Source: Zingiber officinale (Eukaryota; Streptophyta; Magnoliopsida; Zingiberales; Zingiberaceae). Taken from it: a stretch of DNA of 64,000 nt. The notes beneath the pieces are model-generated. The model worked only from the letters and a program-made list of their open reading frames with translations. It was not told the origin of the DNA and searched no databases. Shown here piece after piece: positions 45,565-56,769 of the stretch (positions are counted from its first letter, which is position 1; each line of letters opens with the position of its first letter). Made by a program: the position numbers and the translations under genes. The stretch covers positions 20,306,877 through 20,370,876 of the forward strand of contig NC_055992.1 in assembly GCF_018446385.1 (NCBI RefSeq). Reading direction: 5' to 3'.

Positions 45565-47286
45565 TCATTGTTGGTTGTCCGATAGTTCAGCCGTACAGAG
45601 AGGTGCATCCGTTCTCCGTGGGGGGTGGGGGGGGGGGGGGGGGGGAGGGCCCAGCAGCATGCCAACCCCACTTCTCTGCCGAGTGGACGATCCGTCTACG
45701 TACACTTTCCAAGTGGCTTCGGGCTCGGGATTTTGCACCTCCATGACGAAGTCTGCCAATGACTGCGCCTTAATTGCTGTTCGAGGCTGGTACTGTATAT
45801 CGAATTCACTAAGCTCGGTTGTCCATTTGATAGGCCGTCCGGATGCCTCTGGGTTGAGGAGGACTCTCCCTAGAGGACTGTTCGTCATAACGATTATTGT
45901 ATGCGCCAAGAAGTAAGGCTGGAGCCTCCGACCGACGAGGACTAACGCGAATGCAAGCTTCTCGAGACCAGTGTAGCGGGACTCGACATCCTTTAAAATG
46001 TGGCTTAGAAAATACACCGGCTGTTCTTCGCTGTCCGACCGTACCAATGCCGAGCCAATGGCATGCTCAGTCAATGATAAATAGACGTGGAGCGACTCGT
46101 CGGTAATTGGCTTGGCTAATACAGGAAGAGAGTTCAGATAAACCTTCAAAGCTTCGTACGCCCGGTCACATTCTTTATCCCACTGGAATTTAGTAGCTCG
46201 GCGCAGAATCTTGAAGAAGGGCAAGGCTCGGTCGGTCGTCCGGGAGATGAATCGCGATAATGTTGTTATCCGACCTGTAAGGCGCTGAACTTTCTTAAGA
46301 TTTCTGGGTGGCGGCATATCTTGCAATGCCTTCACCTTGCTAGGGTTCACCTCGATGCCATGCTCGGTAACGATGTATCCCAGGAAGCGTCCACTTTTGA
46401 CTCCGAACAGACACTTCTGGGGGTTCAGCTTGACTTCGTACGCTCTCAGCGTCCGGAAGGTTTCTTCTATATTTACGCACAGATCGGGCGCTTGGAATGA
46501 TTTAATGAGTATATCATCAACATATATCTCTAGGTTTCGCCCAATCTACTTCCAGAACACCTTGTTCATGAGTCGCTGGTATGTAGCTCCTGCGTTCTTC
46601 AATCCGAACGGCATTACGTTGTAGCAGTAGGTGCCGTCCGCCGTGATGAAGCTGACTTTCTCTTGATCTTCCCGGGTGAGCGGCACTTGGTGATAACCCT
46701 GATAAGCATCCAACATGCATATCAGTTCGCACCCCGCGTTTGAGTCCACCATTTGGTCAATCCGAGGCAGTGGGTAAAAATCCTTCGGACACGCCTTGTT
46801 CAGGTCACGGAAGTCGATGCAGACTCTCCATTTGTTGCCAGGCTTGGAGACTAGCACCACATTTACGAACCAACTTGGGAACTGTACCTCGCGTATGTGG
46901 CCGACCTCCAGGAGCTTCTCGACTTCCGCCCGTATGATGACGTTCTGCTCGGCACTATAGTCCCGCTTCCTTTGCTTGACGGGACGAGCGCCCGGCCAGA
47001 CGTGTAGCTCGTGCTGCGCGACGCTTGGAGAGATTCCTGGCAGCTCGTGCGTCGACCACGCGAAGACGTCGCGGTTTTGTTGGAGACATCTGGTCAGTTC
47101 CTCCTTCTGGCTCGCCTCTAGGTCGGAGGCTATGAACGTCGTGGCCTCCGATTGAGCCGGGTGGATCTGTAGCTCCTCCTTTTCTTCATAAACAAAAGTA
47201 GGCGGCTTTTCGGTTATAGCGTTTACCTCGATACGGGGGCCTTCCGAGCGGACCTCGACTCGGCTCGCACCATCTCTACATAGCAA
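45565..47286 (-). pseudogene. Element B pol: reverse transcriptase and RNase H
   Basis: Motifs run in order as in element A: VCIDFRDLNKACPKDFYPLP, VMPFGLKNAGATYQRLMN, then a TAG at 46546-46548 (CAG in A) and IYVDDILIKS with V in place of M in the active-site box YMDD. The connection and RNase H follow (PVYFLSHILKDVESRYTGLEK). A 1-nt deletion near 47245 separates it from the protease frame. Confidence 0.87.
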
Positions 47287-48185
47287 CGCTGTGCTGCCAA
47301 CTGATCGCCTCTAACTTCTCCCACTTGGTCTTCCATGGGGAACTTGATCTTCTGATGGAAAGTTGAGACGACAGCTCGGAACTCGTTGAGGGCCGGTCGG
47401 CCCAAAATGACGTTGTACGCTGAGGGAGCGTCCACAATGATGAAGTTAGCGGTCCGCGTCCTCCTGAGTGGTTCTTCTCCGAGCGAAATGGCCAACTTCA
47501 TCTGACCGACTGGTTGAACCTCGTTACCAGTGAATCTGATCAAGGGCGTGGTCATTGGTAGCAGCTCCGCCCTGTCGATCTGGAGCTGGTCGAACACCTT
47601 CTTGAAGATGATGTTGACCGAACTCCCTGTGTCAATAAAGATGCGATGAATAGTATAGTTTGTTATTACCGCTCGGATGATGAGGGTGTCATCGTGCGGC
47701 ACTTCGACTCCCTCGAGGTCGCCAGGACCAAATCTGATCGCCGGCCCGTTCGCCTTCTCTTGGCTGCATCCCACAGCATATATTTCCAGTCGTAAGGCGT
47801 ACGACTTGCGGGCTCGGTTGGAGTCACCTCCTGTTGGTCCACCAGCGATGATATTGATTCCTCCCAGTGATATTACTTCTATTTTCTTCCTCCCGAGCAA
47901 ACGGTTTAGCTTGCTCATGGGAGACTCGGGGGTTGGCCCTTGGCTAGTGATGGTGCTGCTGATGGTGGTGCTGCTCGGGTGAACGTCTAGCTGTTCACCG
48001 CTCGGCGTGCTGATGATGAGCTCGCCTATCCAGGGAAGGTGATCGGCGGCGATAGTTCCTCGGCTCAGGTTGGCTGACCGGGGGGAGACTCCGGTAGTCT
48101 TGAGTGTTGTGGGTGGTTGATTGATGGATTTTGCAAAACATGGGTGTCCATACCTTGCCTTTTTGTCTAGGCCGCTCGACCGCAA
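47223..48185 (-). pseudogene. Element B protease and end of gag
   Basis: A 320-codon open frame. It includes NIIAGGPTGGDSNRARK, IHRIFIDTGSSVNIIFKKVF with the DTGSS active-site motif, and AYNVILGRPALNEFR. In element A the same region is split by a deletion, so B is the better copy of the protease. Confidence 0.82.
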
Positions 48186-49238
48186 TGTACTGAATGGCGG
48201 GCGACCTAGAATCTTGAGGGGGTCTCATCCCCTCGGCACGTGGTCCTCTCGGCGGTTGCTGGTTGGTGTGTGTTCTCCGTTCGATTTGGGCTAGGGGCTC
48301 GCCTGTCGCTTCCTTCTTCCGGGCCACTTGCGCTTCCTCCACGTTAATATACTCACTTGATTTTTTCAGCATGTAGTTGTAGTCGCGAGGCGGCTTCCTG
48401 ATGAGCGAGCGAAAGAAGTCCCCGTCGACTAAGCCTTGTGTAAAAGCATGCATCATTGTCTCAGACGAGACCGTGGGGATGTCCATAGTTGCTTGGTTGA
48501 AGCGTTGGATGTAGGCTCGGAGAGTTTCTCTTGGCCCTTGCTTCATGGAAAAGAGGCTGACGTTGGTCTTCTGATAGCGTCGGTTGCTGGCAAAGTGATG
48601 GAGGAATGCCGTCCGGAAGTCTCTGAAGCTCTGAATGGATCGTCCGGTAACCTCCGGAACCAGCGTTGTGCCGAACCGGACAACGTAGTAAGGAAGACTC
48701 TGCATTTGACTCCGTCGGTGTATTGATGAAGAGTAACAGCATTATCGAACTTACCGAAATAGTCATCCGGATCGGTTGTACCGCTATACTCTCCGATCGA
48801 TATGGGAGTGTAATGCTTTGGGAGAGGGTCTTGTAAGATTGCCTCGGAGAACTGGCGATTGACCCGCTCGGGGGATGACCCTGCACACATTGCCTTCCCC
48901 TTCCTGACGTCCCGCACGGGCGCTTTGTCAGACGATCCCTAGTTGGCTAGGGCCAGCTCCGACGAAGTCTGGAACAGTGCTCGATGAAACGGAATAGGGG
49001 CGGCTGGCGCGTCTCCTGGTGTGTCGGTCTGCCCCTTGTTCTGTGCCCAATTAGAGTATTGCTCCGGTCGGTCCTCCATCGCCGCTCGACCACCAGAAAC
49101 TGAGGTGGCCTGTTGCGCTATCCGCTCGGCTTGGGCCTTCTGCTGTTGCTCGACCATCTTCGTAGCTCGCGCTTGGATGAGTGCGTCGAACTCCTCGGGA
49201 GAGAGTGTCACCATGAGTTGGCGTCCAGTTTCTTCCAT
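47995..49238 (-). pseudogene. Element B gag (frameshifted)
   Basis: Starts MEETGRQLMVTLSPEEFDAL at 49238, followed by a Gln-rich helix and a TAG near 48940. The core TTDPDDYFGKFDNAVTLHQY and LTTLSGSAQRWFRRLP is in one frame, and FRDFRTAFLHHFASNRRYQK onward in another, joined by a frameshift near 48655. The C-terminal finger reads CKIHQSTTHNTQDY where A keeps a final Cys. Confidence 0.82.
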
Positions 49239-49271
49239 CTTCTCGGCTCGGATTTAGGTGCGTTCCCACAG

Positions 49272-49280
49272 ACAGCGCCA
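49272..49280 (-). other. Primer-binding site of element B
   Basis: Minus strand TGGCGCTGT, a one-base variant of A's TGGCGCCGT, three bases from the 5' LTR boundary. Confidence 0.72.
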
Positions 49281-49283
49281 ATT

Positions 49284-49769
49284 TGATCCTGTCCGTGCGT
49301 TGAGTCGATGAAAGTTGGGGACGTGGCGCTCTCTGCTGCCTCCGGGTGATCTCCGCAATGACGTGGACCTCCGGTGAACCTGCAACAAAGCCGGGCCTGG
49401 AAGGGGGTCCCGGCGACGACCCTCCGACGCTTAAGTCAGGCAACGACGGGCTGAAGCAGAGGTAAAATAATGAGACTGTGGCTACAGTAGAGGAGAAAAA
49501 CATACCTCCGTCGAAGTCCGGAGGTCTTTATATAGGATACCGGAGAGGCGCGTGCATACTTCTCGAAGCGTGCACGCTCCTCAAAGCATACCACAAAATG
49601 GTTGTGTCAAAAAAATATGCCTGACGCCATACCGTAACTATCTATATGCCGGCCCGGGATTTACTCCGGTCGGTCAGCCAGGTGGCTTCCCTCCGCTCAG
49701 CCGGGACCTTGATTCCCCCATATCATTGACCTCTCCCTATATGGGCCCCTGATTTTTATCACCGGATTA
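49284..49769 (-). repeat. 5' LTR of element B (internally deleted)
   Basis: 486 bp, plus strand starts TGATCCTGTCCG and ends CACCGGATTA. Alignment by eye with the other LTR shows a single loss of about 361 bp at position about 49639. The minus TATA box (49527-49535) is kept. Confidence 0.88.
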
Positions 49770-49774
49770 ATATC

Positions 49775-50573
49775 AAAATTTTAATAGAGTATATATATAT
49801 TAAATATCAAATTTTTTATACGGTATATAATATAAAATTTTTAATATGATATTCTATCCAGCCACTCTAGATTTTCACACAGATTTATTATTTATTTATC
49901 GTATAAATTTGGATGGATTAGACAAGTCGATGGTAAGACACAGAATGGAATAAGAATGAAATAATTATTTTTAAGAATAGAATAAAAATATATATTTGAA
50001 GGCCGAATGGAGTTCTCGGAAGTAAAACTACTTCCGAGATCCTTAAATTCGAGTTATACAGATAATCTCTAATGTAGAATAAAAGTTTATACAATAGATT
50101 ATTCCCTCTTTCTCATATAAAAAAATCAGTTAGTCTTATTAATTAATTTTGAGATGATTAATCTAACTTTTTATTGACCATTGGATAAATCAAGAAGTGT
50201 TTGTGAAGGATGGTTAAGAAATTCAGTATTCTTTAGTTCTGCGTCCCATTTAAAAGAAAATTTTCTAAATCCGAAGGTAAAATTAATAAAATGATAAACT
50301 CAGGTAATCCTAGGATGATCAATTCGACCCATGCTCATCATATAGTTAATAATTGAACCATAAATATTTGAATGATAACTTAAATATTGATGGAGATGTT
50401 AGTGACAAACGCTTCACCTATCTCAATTATCTATTCAATAGCATCATAAACATTTTCTCTAATGAGTTAAAGAGGTTTTCATGCTGGTAGGCATATTTGG
50501 AGTGCTCATGAACTAGAGTTCAAAAAATCATTGGAATCGTTGAGTTATTGTCTGGAGTTTGGACAATCACTTC
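49775..50573. other. AT-rich intergenic DNA
   Basis: No coding frame, RNA gene or repeat boundary is recognisable. Confidence 0.5.
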
Positions 50574-51182
50574 TAGGGTTGTAAATGAATCAAGTGTTCA
50601 TGAATAAATTTAATGTTCGGCTTGGTAAGAGTTTGTTTATGTTCGTTTAATATACATAAAATTAATTAAACAAACAATTTTGAACGGTTCGATAAGCTAA
50701 ACAAATAAGCTTGAACACATATGTGTTTAGCTCGTTAACGTTTGTAAATAACGTTCGTGAACAATATTCACGAACTATATTCATTAATAAATTTTTTTTC
50801 AATATACTAAATAAATAATAAAATAAATAAATAAATTTAAATTATCAAACTCAATAATCAATCAAACAATTAAAAGTTTCAAACAATAAAACAAGTTTTA
50901 ATTCAGAGCTTGATAACATCTAAACGAACCAAGTTCGAGCCAAACTCGAACTAAGCTCAAGTCAAGCTAATTGAAAACTTGATAACATCTAAATGAACCA
51001 AACTCAAGTCAAGTTTTAAACAAACTCAAGTTCATAAAAATTAAACCAAACCAAGTTTAAATACTAATTTGAAAAGCTTGGTTCATTTTAAATTCAACTC
51101 AGTTCGACTCGATTACCTTATCAAATAACCTTGAACACATCAAAATTTAACTCGGTTCAGCTCCGCTTGTTACCGCCCTAGT
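50574..51182. mobile_element. MITE-like repeat with TAGGGTTGTAAATGAA / TTACCGCCCTA ends
   Basis: It starts TAGGGTTGTAAATGAATCAAG and ends CTTGTTACCGCCCTA, an imperfect terminal inversion, with GTTCG/CGAAC and AAGCTTG-type phrases inside. It resembles the repeat at 30600-31082. Target duplication not found, so the class (hAT-type MITE) is inferred from the TAGGGGTGTAAATG-like end. Confidence 0.5.
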
Positions 51183-51373
51183 CGCTCATGAAAACTTTCA
51201 TGGACCGCATATGACCGGATGACCCGCTTCTGAATTTTTCCTGTCGTCAGTGATAATATCTGACCTAAACCTAATATCAGTTACAAAATGTCATTTGGGT
51301 AAACACCAAAGATTTGCTTAGTAGATCCCGAGCGATACGAGAAACTCCTACGAAACCTAGAGAGAGAGAGTCG

Positions 51374-52176
51374 ATGCATTCGTTCGGTTACAGGGCGAAC
51401 GCGGTGGTGACGTTCGCCATCATCATCCTCGGGATGATGTGCGCCATGACCTCCCTCTCCGACAATTTCAACTCTTCCTCGCCGACTGCCGACGTCAAGG
51501 TGAGAAGTCACGACCTACTCCCTCCCGCTCGACCGGTTTTCAGATCATCGCTCCCTTGTGGTCACCGACATCTCATGTCTCTGTTCCATACTTCCAACTA
51601 GTCATCCATTGTGTTCAATTGCATCGCTTAATGGTGAATAATTTGGATCTCTATATGAGCTGTCGACAGATTTCTTGAAGATGAACGGATTATGTTGCAG
51701 ACGTTAGATGTTCTTTATTTCATAAAAAAACTGATTCATGTTGGAAATAATTGGCGTCCATGTTGTTTCCAGAGCTGTACAGGCATACGAGGTATTCGCA
51801 CCTGGAATTGCTCTTTTTTCTTTTTTGATAAGTTAATAGCTAGACGAACCTATAAAGTTACACGCATCAATGATGGAATTGTAGTCTTTTGTGATGCTAG
51901 CTCTCTTGATAGAGTAAGCTGATAATTGGTTAAAGATGTGATTTTCTTTTTCATATGTGCTTATGAAGTTGTATAGTTTTCTTGTGATTGACTACTGTTT
52001 ATTCTAGTTAAGCTGATGAGAAACATCATATAAATTGTTCATATGCCTGATGCATTATAAGCTTCTCTTTGCTTCAGTATTTTTCCTTTTGTCACTAAAT
52101 ATTTTGTGCAAACTTTGTTCTTCTGCAGGTTCTTAATATAAATTGGTTCCAAAAGCAACCAAATGGGAATGATGAG
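51374..52176 (+). CDS. Signal peptidase complex subunit 3 (SPC22/SPC3 family), first two exons only
   Basis: Exon 1 (51374-51499) encodes MHSFGYRANAVVTFAIIILG and MMCAMTSLSDNFNSSSP, the N-terminal membrane anchor of the family. Exon 2 (52129-52176) encodes VLNINWFQKQPNGNDE. Donors GTGAGA and GTGCGT and acceptor TTCTGCAG fit, in phase 0. SPC22/SPC3 is a single-pass ER membrane protein needed by the complex that removes signal peptides. The following exons (about 110 residues of lumenal domain) are not found in the remaining 11.8 kb, which holds a LINE, a chromovirus fragment and hAT elements. Either intron 2 is very long and exon 3 lies right of the window, or the gene is truncated. An AGAGAGAGAG tract precedes the ATG. 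Confidence 0.8.
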
Positions 52177-52409
52177 GTGCGTTCTGTTACTGTTATTGCA
52201 CTTGTTACTAAGCCAAAATTTCCTTACAAGCAAACTATTGATTTGGAAAAATGATATGCTCAAGGAAAGAATCTCAATGAAATGCTCAAGGATAGACACA
52301 TAAAATGATGGGGCCCGCAAAAAGTGAAATGGTGGGCCATGAATTAATGTAACCCTATCTTTATTGAAAATACTTTAGTTAATCTGCCAAAAGTTTCTAC
52401 TCCAGTTGT

Positions 52410-53990
52410 TACATTCTCGTATATATCCTTAATTAGTTTAATATATATTACGCTAACACCTCTCTTTTCTAAAATTCTTCATATAATTTCTCTTGGGCTT
52501 TATCATAAACTTTTTCTAAATCAATGAATATCATGTGTAGATCTTGTTTTTGCTTATGATATTTTTCAATTAGTTATCTAAGAAGATTCATAGCTTATAT
52601 TTTCGACCTTTCGAGCATGAATCCAAATTGATTTTCGGTCATCGTATTCTTCTTTCTTAATATTTTTTTTCCAAAGTTTCAAAAGTTTCATGGTATGACT
52701 CATTAGTTTAATACCTCTTTAGGTTCCACAATTTTATACGTCGACCTTATTCTTATATAAGGGAACTAGAGTACTTATCCTTTATTGATCAGATATTTTT
52801 TTTCCTTTTAATATCATGTTAAATAATTTTGTAAGTCATTCAATACCTTGTTTCCCTAGGCACTTCTGTACCTCTATCGGAATATCATTTGGTCCAATGA
52901 CTTTTCCATTGTGCATCCCATTTAAAGCTTGTTTTACTTCTAAAGTTTGAATTGCACGATAAAAATTTAAATTTCTATACACATTTGAGCTACTTAAATT
53001 ATCTAAGTTAAGTTGGTCATCTAAACCTTCATTAAAAAGTTGATGAAAGTATCTCTTCCACCACTCTTTTATTTCTCCATTGTTTACTAGTAGCTTATTA
53101 CATTCATCTTTAATACATTTTATTTGGATAAGATATCTTGTCTTTCTTTCTCTCATTTTAGCTATTCTATAAATGTCTCTTTCCTCTTCTTTTGTATCCA
53201 ATTTTTGATATAATCGTTCAAAAATTTCATTCTTTCATTTACTACTTTCGTAGCCTCTTTCTTGGCTATTGCATATATTTTTTTAATTTTTCCTCGTTCT
53301 TATAAATATATAATTCCTTATAAGCTGTTCTTTTTTCCTTTATTTTCTTTTGTACTTTCTCATTCCACCATCAAGATTCCTTATTTAGTGGTACATGCCC
53401 CTTTCACTCATCAAGTACACTCTTAGTTACTATTTTCAACTTTGATGTTATCTTATCCCATGCCATATTAGAGTCATCATATATTTCACCTAATATTTGT
53501 ACTCCTACCTTCTCCTTAAATATATTTTGCTTCCCATCTTTTAACTTACACCACTTAATTTTAGGAGTCGTATACATTTTCTTTCTATTGATATTATGCT
53601 TGAGGCGTATATTCAATACTACTAACCTATCTTGAGTAGTTAAGCTTTTTCTAAGAATGACCTTGCAATCTTTATAAATTTTTATATCCTTCTTCCTAAT
53701 CATAATAAAGTCAATTTATGATTTATTATTCTCATTTTTGAATGTGACTAAGTGTTTTTCACTTTTCTTAAAAAATGTATTAGCTAATATAAGGTCATAT
53801 GTTATCGCAAAATTTAATATAATTTTCTCTTCTTTATAATTTATGTGACTAAGTATTTTGTTTGATATGATATTAATAATCAGACACTGTTTATCTACTG
53901 CTCTATATGTTGTAAGTGTATGATTCAAGAATTTTCTTCTTGCTAATTTACATGTAATTATGCCAAACAAATTTTTGGCTCTTCTGAAAC
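52410..53990 (-). pseudogene. RTE-clade LINE, endonuclease to reverse transcriptase, decayed
   Basis: Reading on minus from the right: ILNFAITYDLILANTFFKK and HLVTFKNENNKS match the end of the endonuclease domain (AFDLTVVNTFFKKR-type), then IRKKDIKIYKDCKVI, the linker, KMRERKTRYLIQIKCIKDE, and the start of reverse transcriptase with MHNGKVIGPNDIPIEVQKCL. Toward 52410 the RT continues with FIDLEKVYDK-like residues. Several stops and frameshifts are present. It lies antisense in the apparent intron 2 of the SPC22/SPC3 gene. Confidence 0.82.
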
Positions 53991-54139
53991 TGATTATAAG
54001 TAGCGCAAGAATTATTTTATTATTATTTAGTTAGAAATGACTGTTATTTAGGTCAGCTCTGAAGTTTTTACCCTCAATTTAAGTCATTGCCTTTTGTAAT
54101 TGTTGAAGCAGAGTGGTACGTATGTCATTCTAAAATGAC

Positions 54140-54234
54140 TAACTATTTGGGTTTGGGCACTCCCTTAGTATAAGCACAGCCAGGATGCAAGGCATCCTGG
54201 GAATGTGTTCAGAGAGTCCTTGGCACTCCCTTAG
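54140..54234. other. Rearranged filler before element D
   Basis: GGCACTCCCTTAG occurs twice (near 54160 and 54222), and GTGTTCAGAGAG.CCTTGGCACT here is a partial copy of the coding sequence at 54290. It marks the broken left edge of element D. Confidence 0.55.
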
Positions 54235-55112
54235 TTCCCAAAATCATAATTTCTGATAGAGATGGTCGTTTTACTTCACACTTCTGGGAGTGTGTTCAGA
54301 GAGCCCTTGGCACTATGTTACGATTCAGCACTGCATTTCATCCTCAAACTGACGGGCAAACAGAACGGGTGAACCAAATTTTGGAGGATATGCTACGGGC
54401 TTGCGCCTTAGATTTCAAAGGGAGCTGGTGTCGATACCTATGCTTAACAGAGTTTGCATACAATAATAGCTATCAAGTTACTATCGGAATGACACCCTAT
54501 GAGGCTCTATACGGGAGGAGATGTAGATCTCCTATCTGCTGGTATGAAAGTGGTGAAAAGAAAGAAATGAGACTCCAGACAGATCTTATTGAGGACACCA
54601 CCAAAGCCATTTAGAACATTCGCCAGAGGATAGAAACTGCTCAGAGCCGGCAGAAGAGCTACGCGGATGTGCGACGTAGACCACTAGAATTTGATGTTGG
54701 CGATTTAGTGTTACTCAAAGTAGCTCCTATGAAAGGAGTAATGAGGTTTGGAAAGAAGGGAAAGTTGAGTCCACATTATGTGGGGCCATACCGGATCACT
54801 GGAAGGGTTGGCAAGGTAGCTTATGAGCTGGAACTACCTCAGGAAATGTCAACCATTCATAATGTATTCCATGTCTCAATGTTGAAGAGACATGTTCCCG
54901 ATACAAATCAAGTGATTGAGCCACAGACGGTACAAGTTCAAGAGAACCTCAGTTATGAAAGTCGACCTATTCAGATAATAGATCGAGAAGTTAAGAAGCT
55001 GAGGAACAAAGAGATACCGTTAGTGAAAGTGCGGTGGCAAGGTCAACAGTATGAAGAGGCAACTTGGGAACGCGAGGATGATATGAGACGGAAGTATCCA
55101 CACTTGTTCTAA
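54235..55112 (+). pseudogene. Chromovirus pol C-terminus: integrase core and chromodomain (element D)
   Basis: The frame starts within integrase at VPKIIISDRDGRFTSHFW (second catalytic D), continues with FHPQTDGQTERVNQ (catalytic E) and TPYEALYGRRCRSP, has one TAG at 54612-54614, then GDLVLLKVAPMKGV, LSPHYVGPYRI and HNVFHVSMLKRHVPD. The last part, VKVRWQGQQYEEATWE with following EDDMRRKYPHLF, is a chromodomain-like module, which in chromoviruses directs insertion to particular chromatin. It is typical of the Tekay/Del group. The upstream gag, protease, RT and RNase H are missing. Confidence 0.88.
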
Positions 55113-55133
55113 GTTCGAGGACGAACTTTTTAT

Positions 55134-55146
55134 AAGGTATGGGGAA
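55134..55146 (+). other. Polypurine tract of element D
   Basis: AAGGTATGGGGAA precedes the TGTAACACCC start of the 3' LTR. Confidence 0.7.
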
Positions 55147-55230
55147 TTGTAACACCCGTAAATTTCCTGTATTTTTACAAAGCCAAAAAGAAATAGAAGC
55201 AAAGAAAAGAAATAAAAATATATGCATAAA

Positions 55231-55305
55231 TGGCTCGGGCTAGGATTTGAACCCGAGGCCTCTTGCTTGAGATTTGTTTAAGTAGCCATTAGGTGGTGGT
55301 AAAGC
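55231..55305 (-). other. tRNA-derived sequence in the LTR of element D
   Basis: On minus GGTTCAAATCC (55253-55243) is a good B box, in the context CTCGGGTTCAAATCCTAGCC that resembles the T arm and acceptor strand of a tRNA. The A-box half is poor. It lies about 100 bp into the LTR, as does the one at 24414-24487. Confidence 0.5.
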
Positions 55306-56769
55306 ATCACATGAGCAATATGAAACAATTCCTTATATGTGGATTATGTACGAAGAGATGCTTCAACCTTCACTTAGTATAAAAGGGGATGGATGAGATT
55401 AAAAACCTAATTTTCATCTCCTCTCCTCCTCTAGCCGAAACTCCTCCTTCCTCCTTTCAAGTTTTGGCCAAGATCAAGAGATTGAGGTCCAAGCTTCTAA
55501 ATTCTTCAAGTGGAGGATCTAAGGGGAGAGTTTCACAAGGATTGGTACGCGAACGAAGGGTGTCTTGGAGATTAAGGCGTGCGAGAGAGAGAGGATTGTC
55601 TTTCCTACACCTTATAGTAGTAAGATCTAGCGAAAAGATGTAAGTACCTCTCACCTGCAGTATGAGTAGCTTCGTTAACGCATGATATGGTATGTTTTAA
55701 CCGTGTTGCATGTTAAGAAGATCGAAACGTTTTAAACATATTGCATGTTAAAGGAGATAGATGCTATGAGATGTAAGATGCCCTATAACGCTTTGGGATT
55801 AAGAGCATGTTTGGGTTATCTTGGTTTGCTTCCCATTAAGTTTTGGGACTAAAAAGTATAATCAAGTGCCTAAAGTGCATCCCTATAAGTGTGAGGCAAT
55901 AAAGCGCACATAAGATGTTTGGTTAAATGCCCAGCAAGTACAAGTACAAGAAAGTAATAGTTAAAAGAAGTATGTTACTTTAGAAAGGCATGTACTGGAC
56001 ACAAGGTCCTTAGGTGGGCTCCTAGATCATCCCTAGGCTCCTAGACCGTCTAGTAGTACCTTAATGGGTTCGGGATTAGCTACCTCGGATCTTATTAAGG
56101 ATGCGCGTAAGATGGTACAATGTCGGGCCCAAGCAAGTGATTATTATTTTCACTATTATGTAATACAAAGTTTTTAAACTTCATGATTTGCCTAGTGGAA
56201 GTTTTCTAAGTTGAGAATTGAGTTTTGTAGTGCAACAGTGACAAACTCAATAGAATGCCAAGATGCCTGTTTTTATTTCGTTACTAGCATGGTTTTCAGT
56301 TGTCGGTTTGCATGATAAACTGGTTTGAAAATACATGTCATGTACATATTTCCGAAGTACGGTTTTAGTGTGATCTACTGGCAAAAGCATCTTTACAATG
56401 TTGTATTTTTCTTCAAACAGTTTAAAAAACATGTCTTCTTTTAATGTATCGTTTTTGTGAGTAGTTGGTACTTACTAAGCATCCGCTTATAGATTGCATT
56501 TCCTTATATTACAGATAAAGGTAAAGGAAAGCTCGAGTAGGAGGAGGCAACAGGAGCAATGCTTGGGGGTGTGTGTGACGGAACAATGGAAAGAGATCCG
56601 AGAATTGTTGCTTTGGGGAACATGTAGAACTTTAGTTTTGTTTCTTCTCTCCGTATTACATAAAATACTGGCATAAGTTGGTTATGAAGGAATTGACGGC
56701 TTGGCAGAATTTTTGGATGGCAAGTGAAAGCGAAAAAGCGGAGGACAAGCTTTTCCGGTAGCGAAGGGG

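Larger units (their letters stand above)
36585..49769 (-). mobile_element. Complete Tat-lineage Ty3/gypsy retrotransposon, element B
   Basis: Both LTRs are present and flanked by the target duplication ATATC (36580-36584 and 49770-49774). In element orientation: 5' LTR 49769-49284, primer-binding site, gag, protease, RT-RNase H, second RNase H, integrase, 63-bp tandem array, antisense ORF, 3' LTR 37431-36585. A solo LTR with its own target duplication is nested at 37697-40350, so the element itself is about 10.5 kb. By eye the LTRs are about 90% identical over the shared 365 bp, so it is not young. Coding frames carry many stops and frameshifts. Confidence 0.93.
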
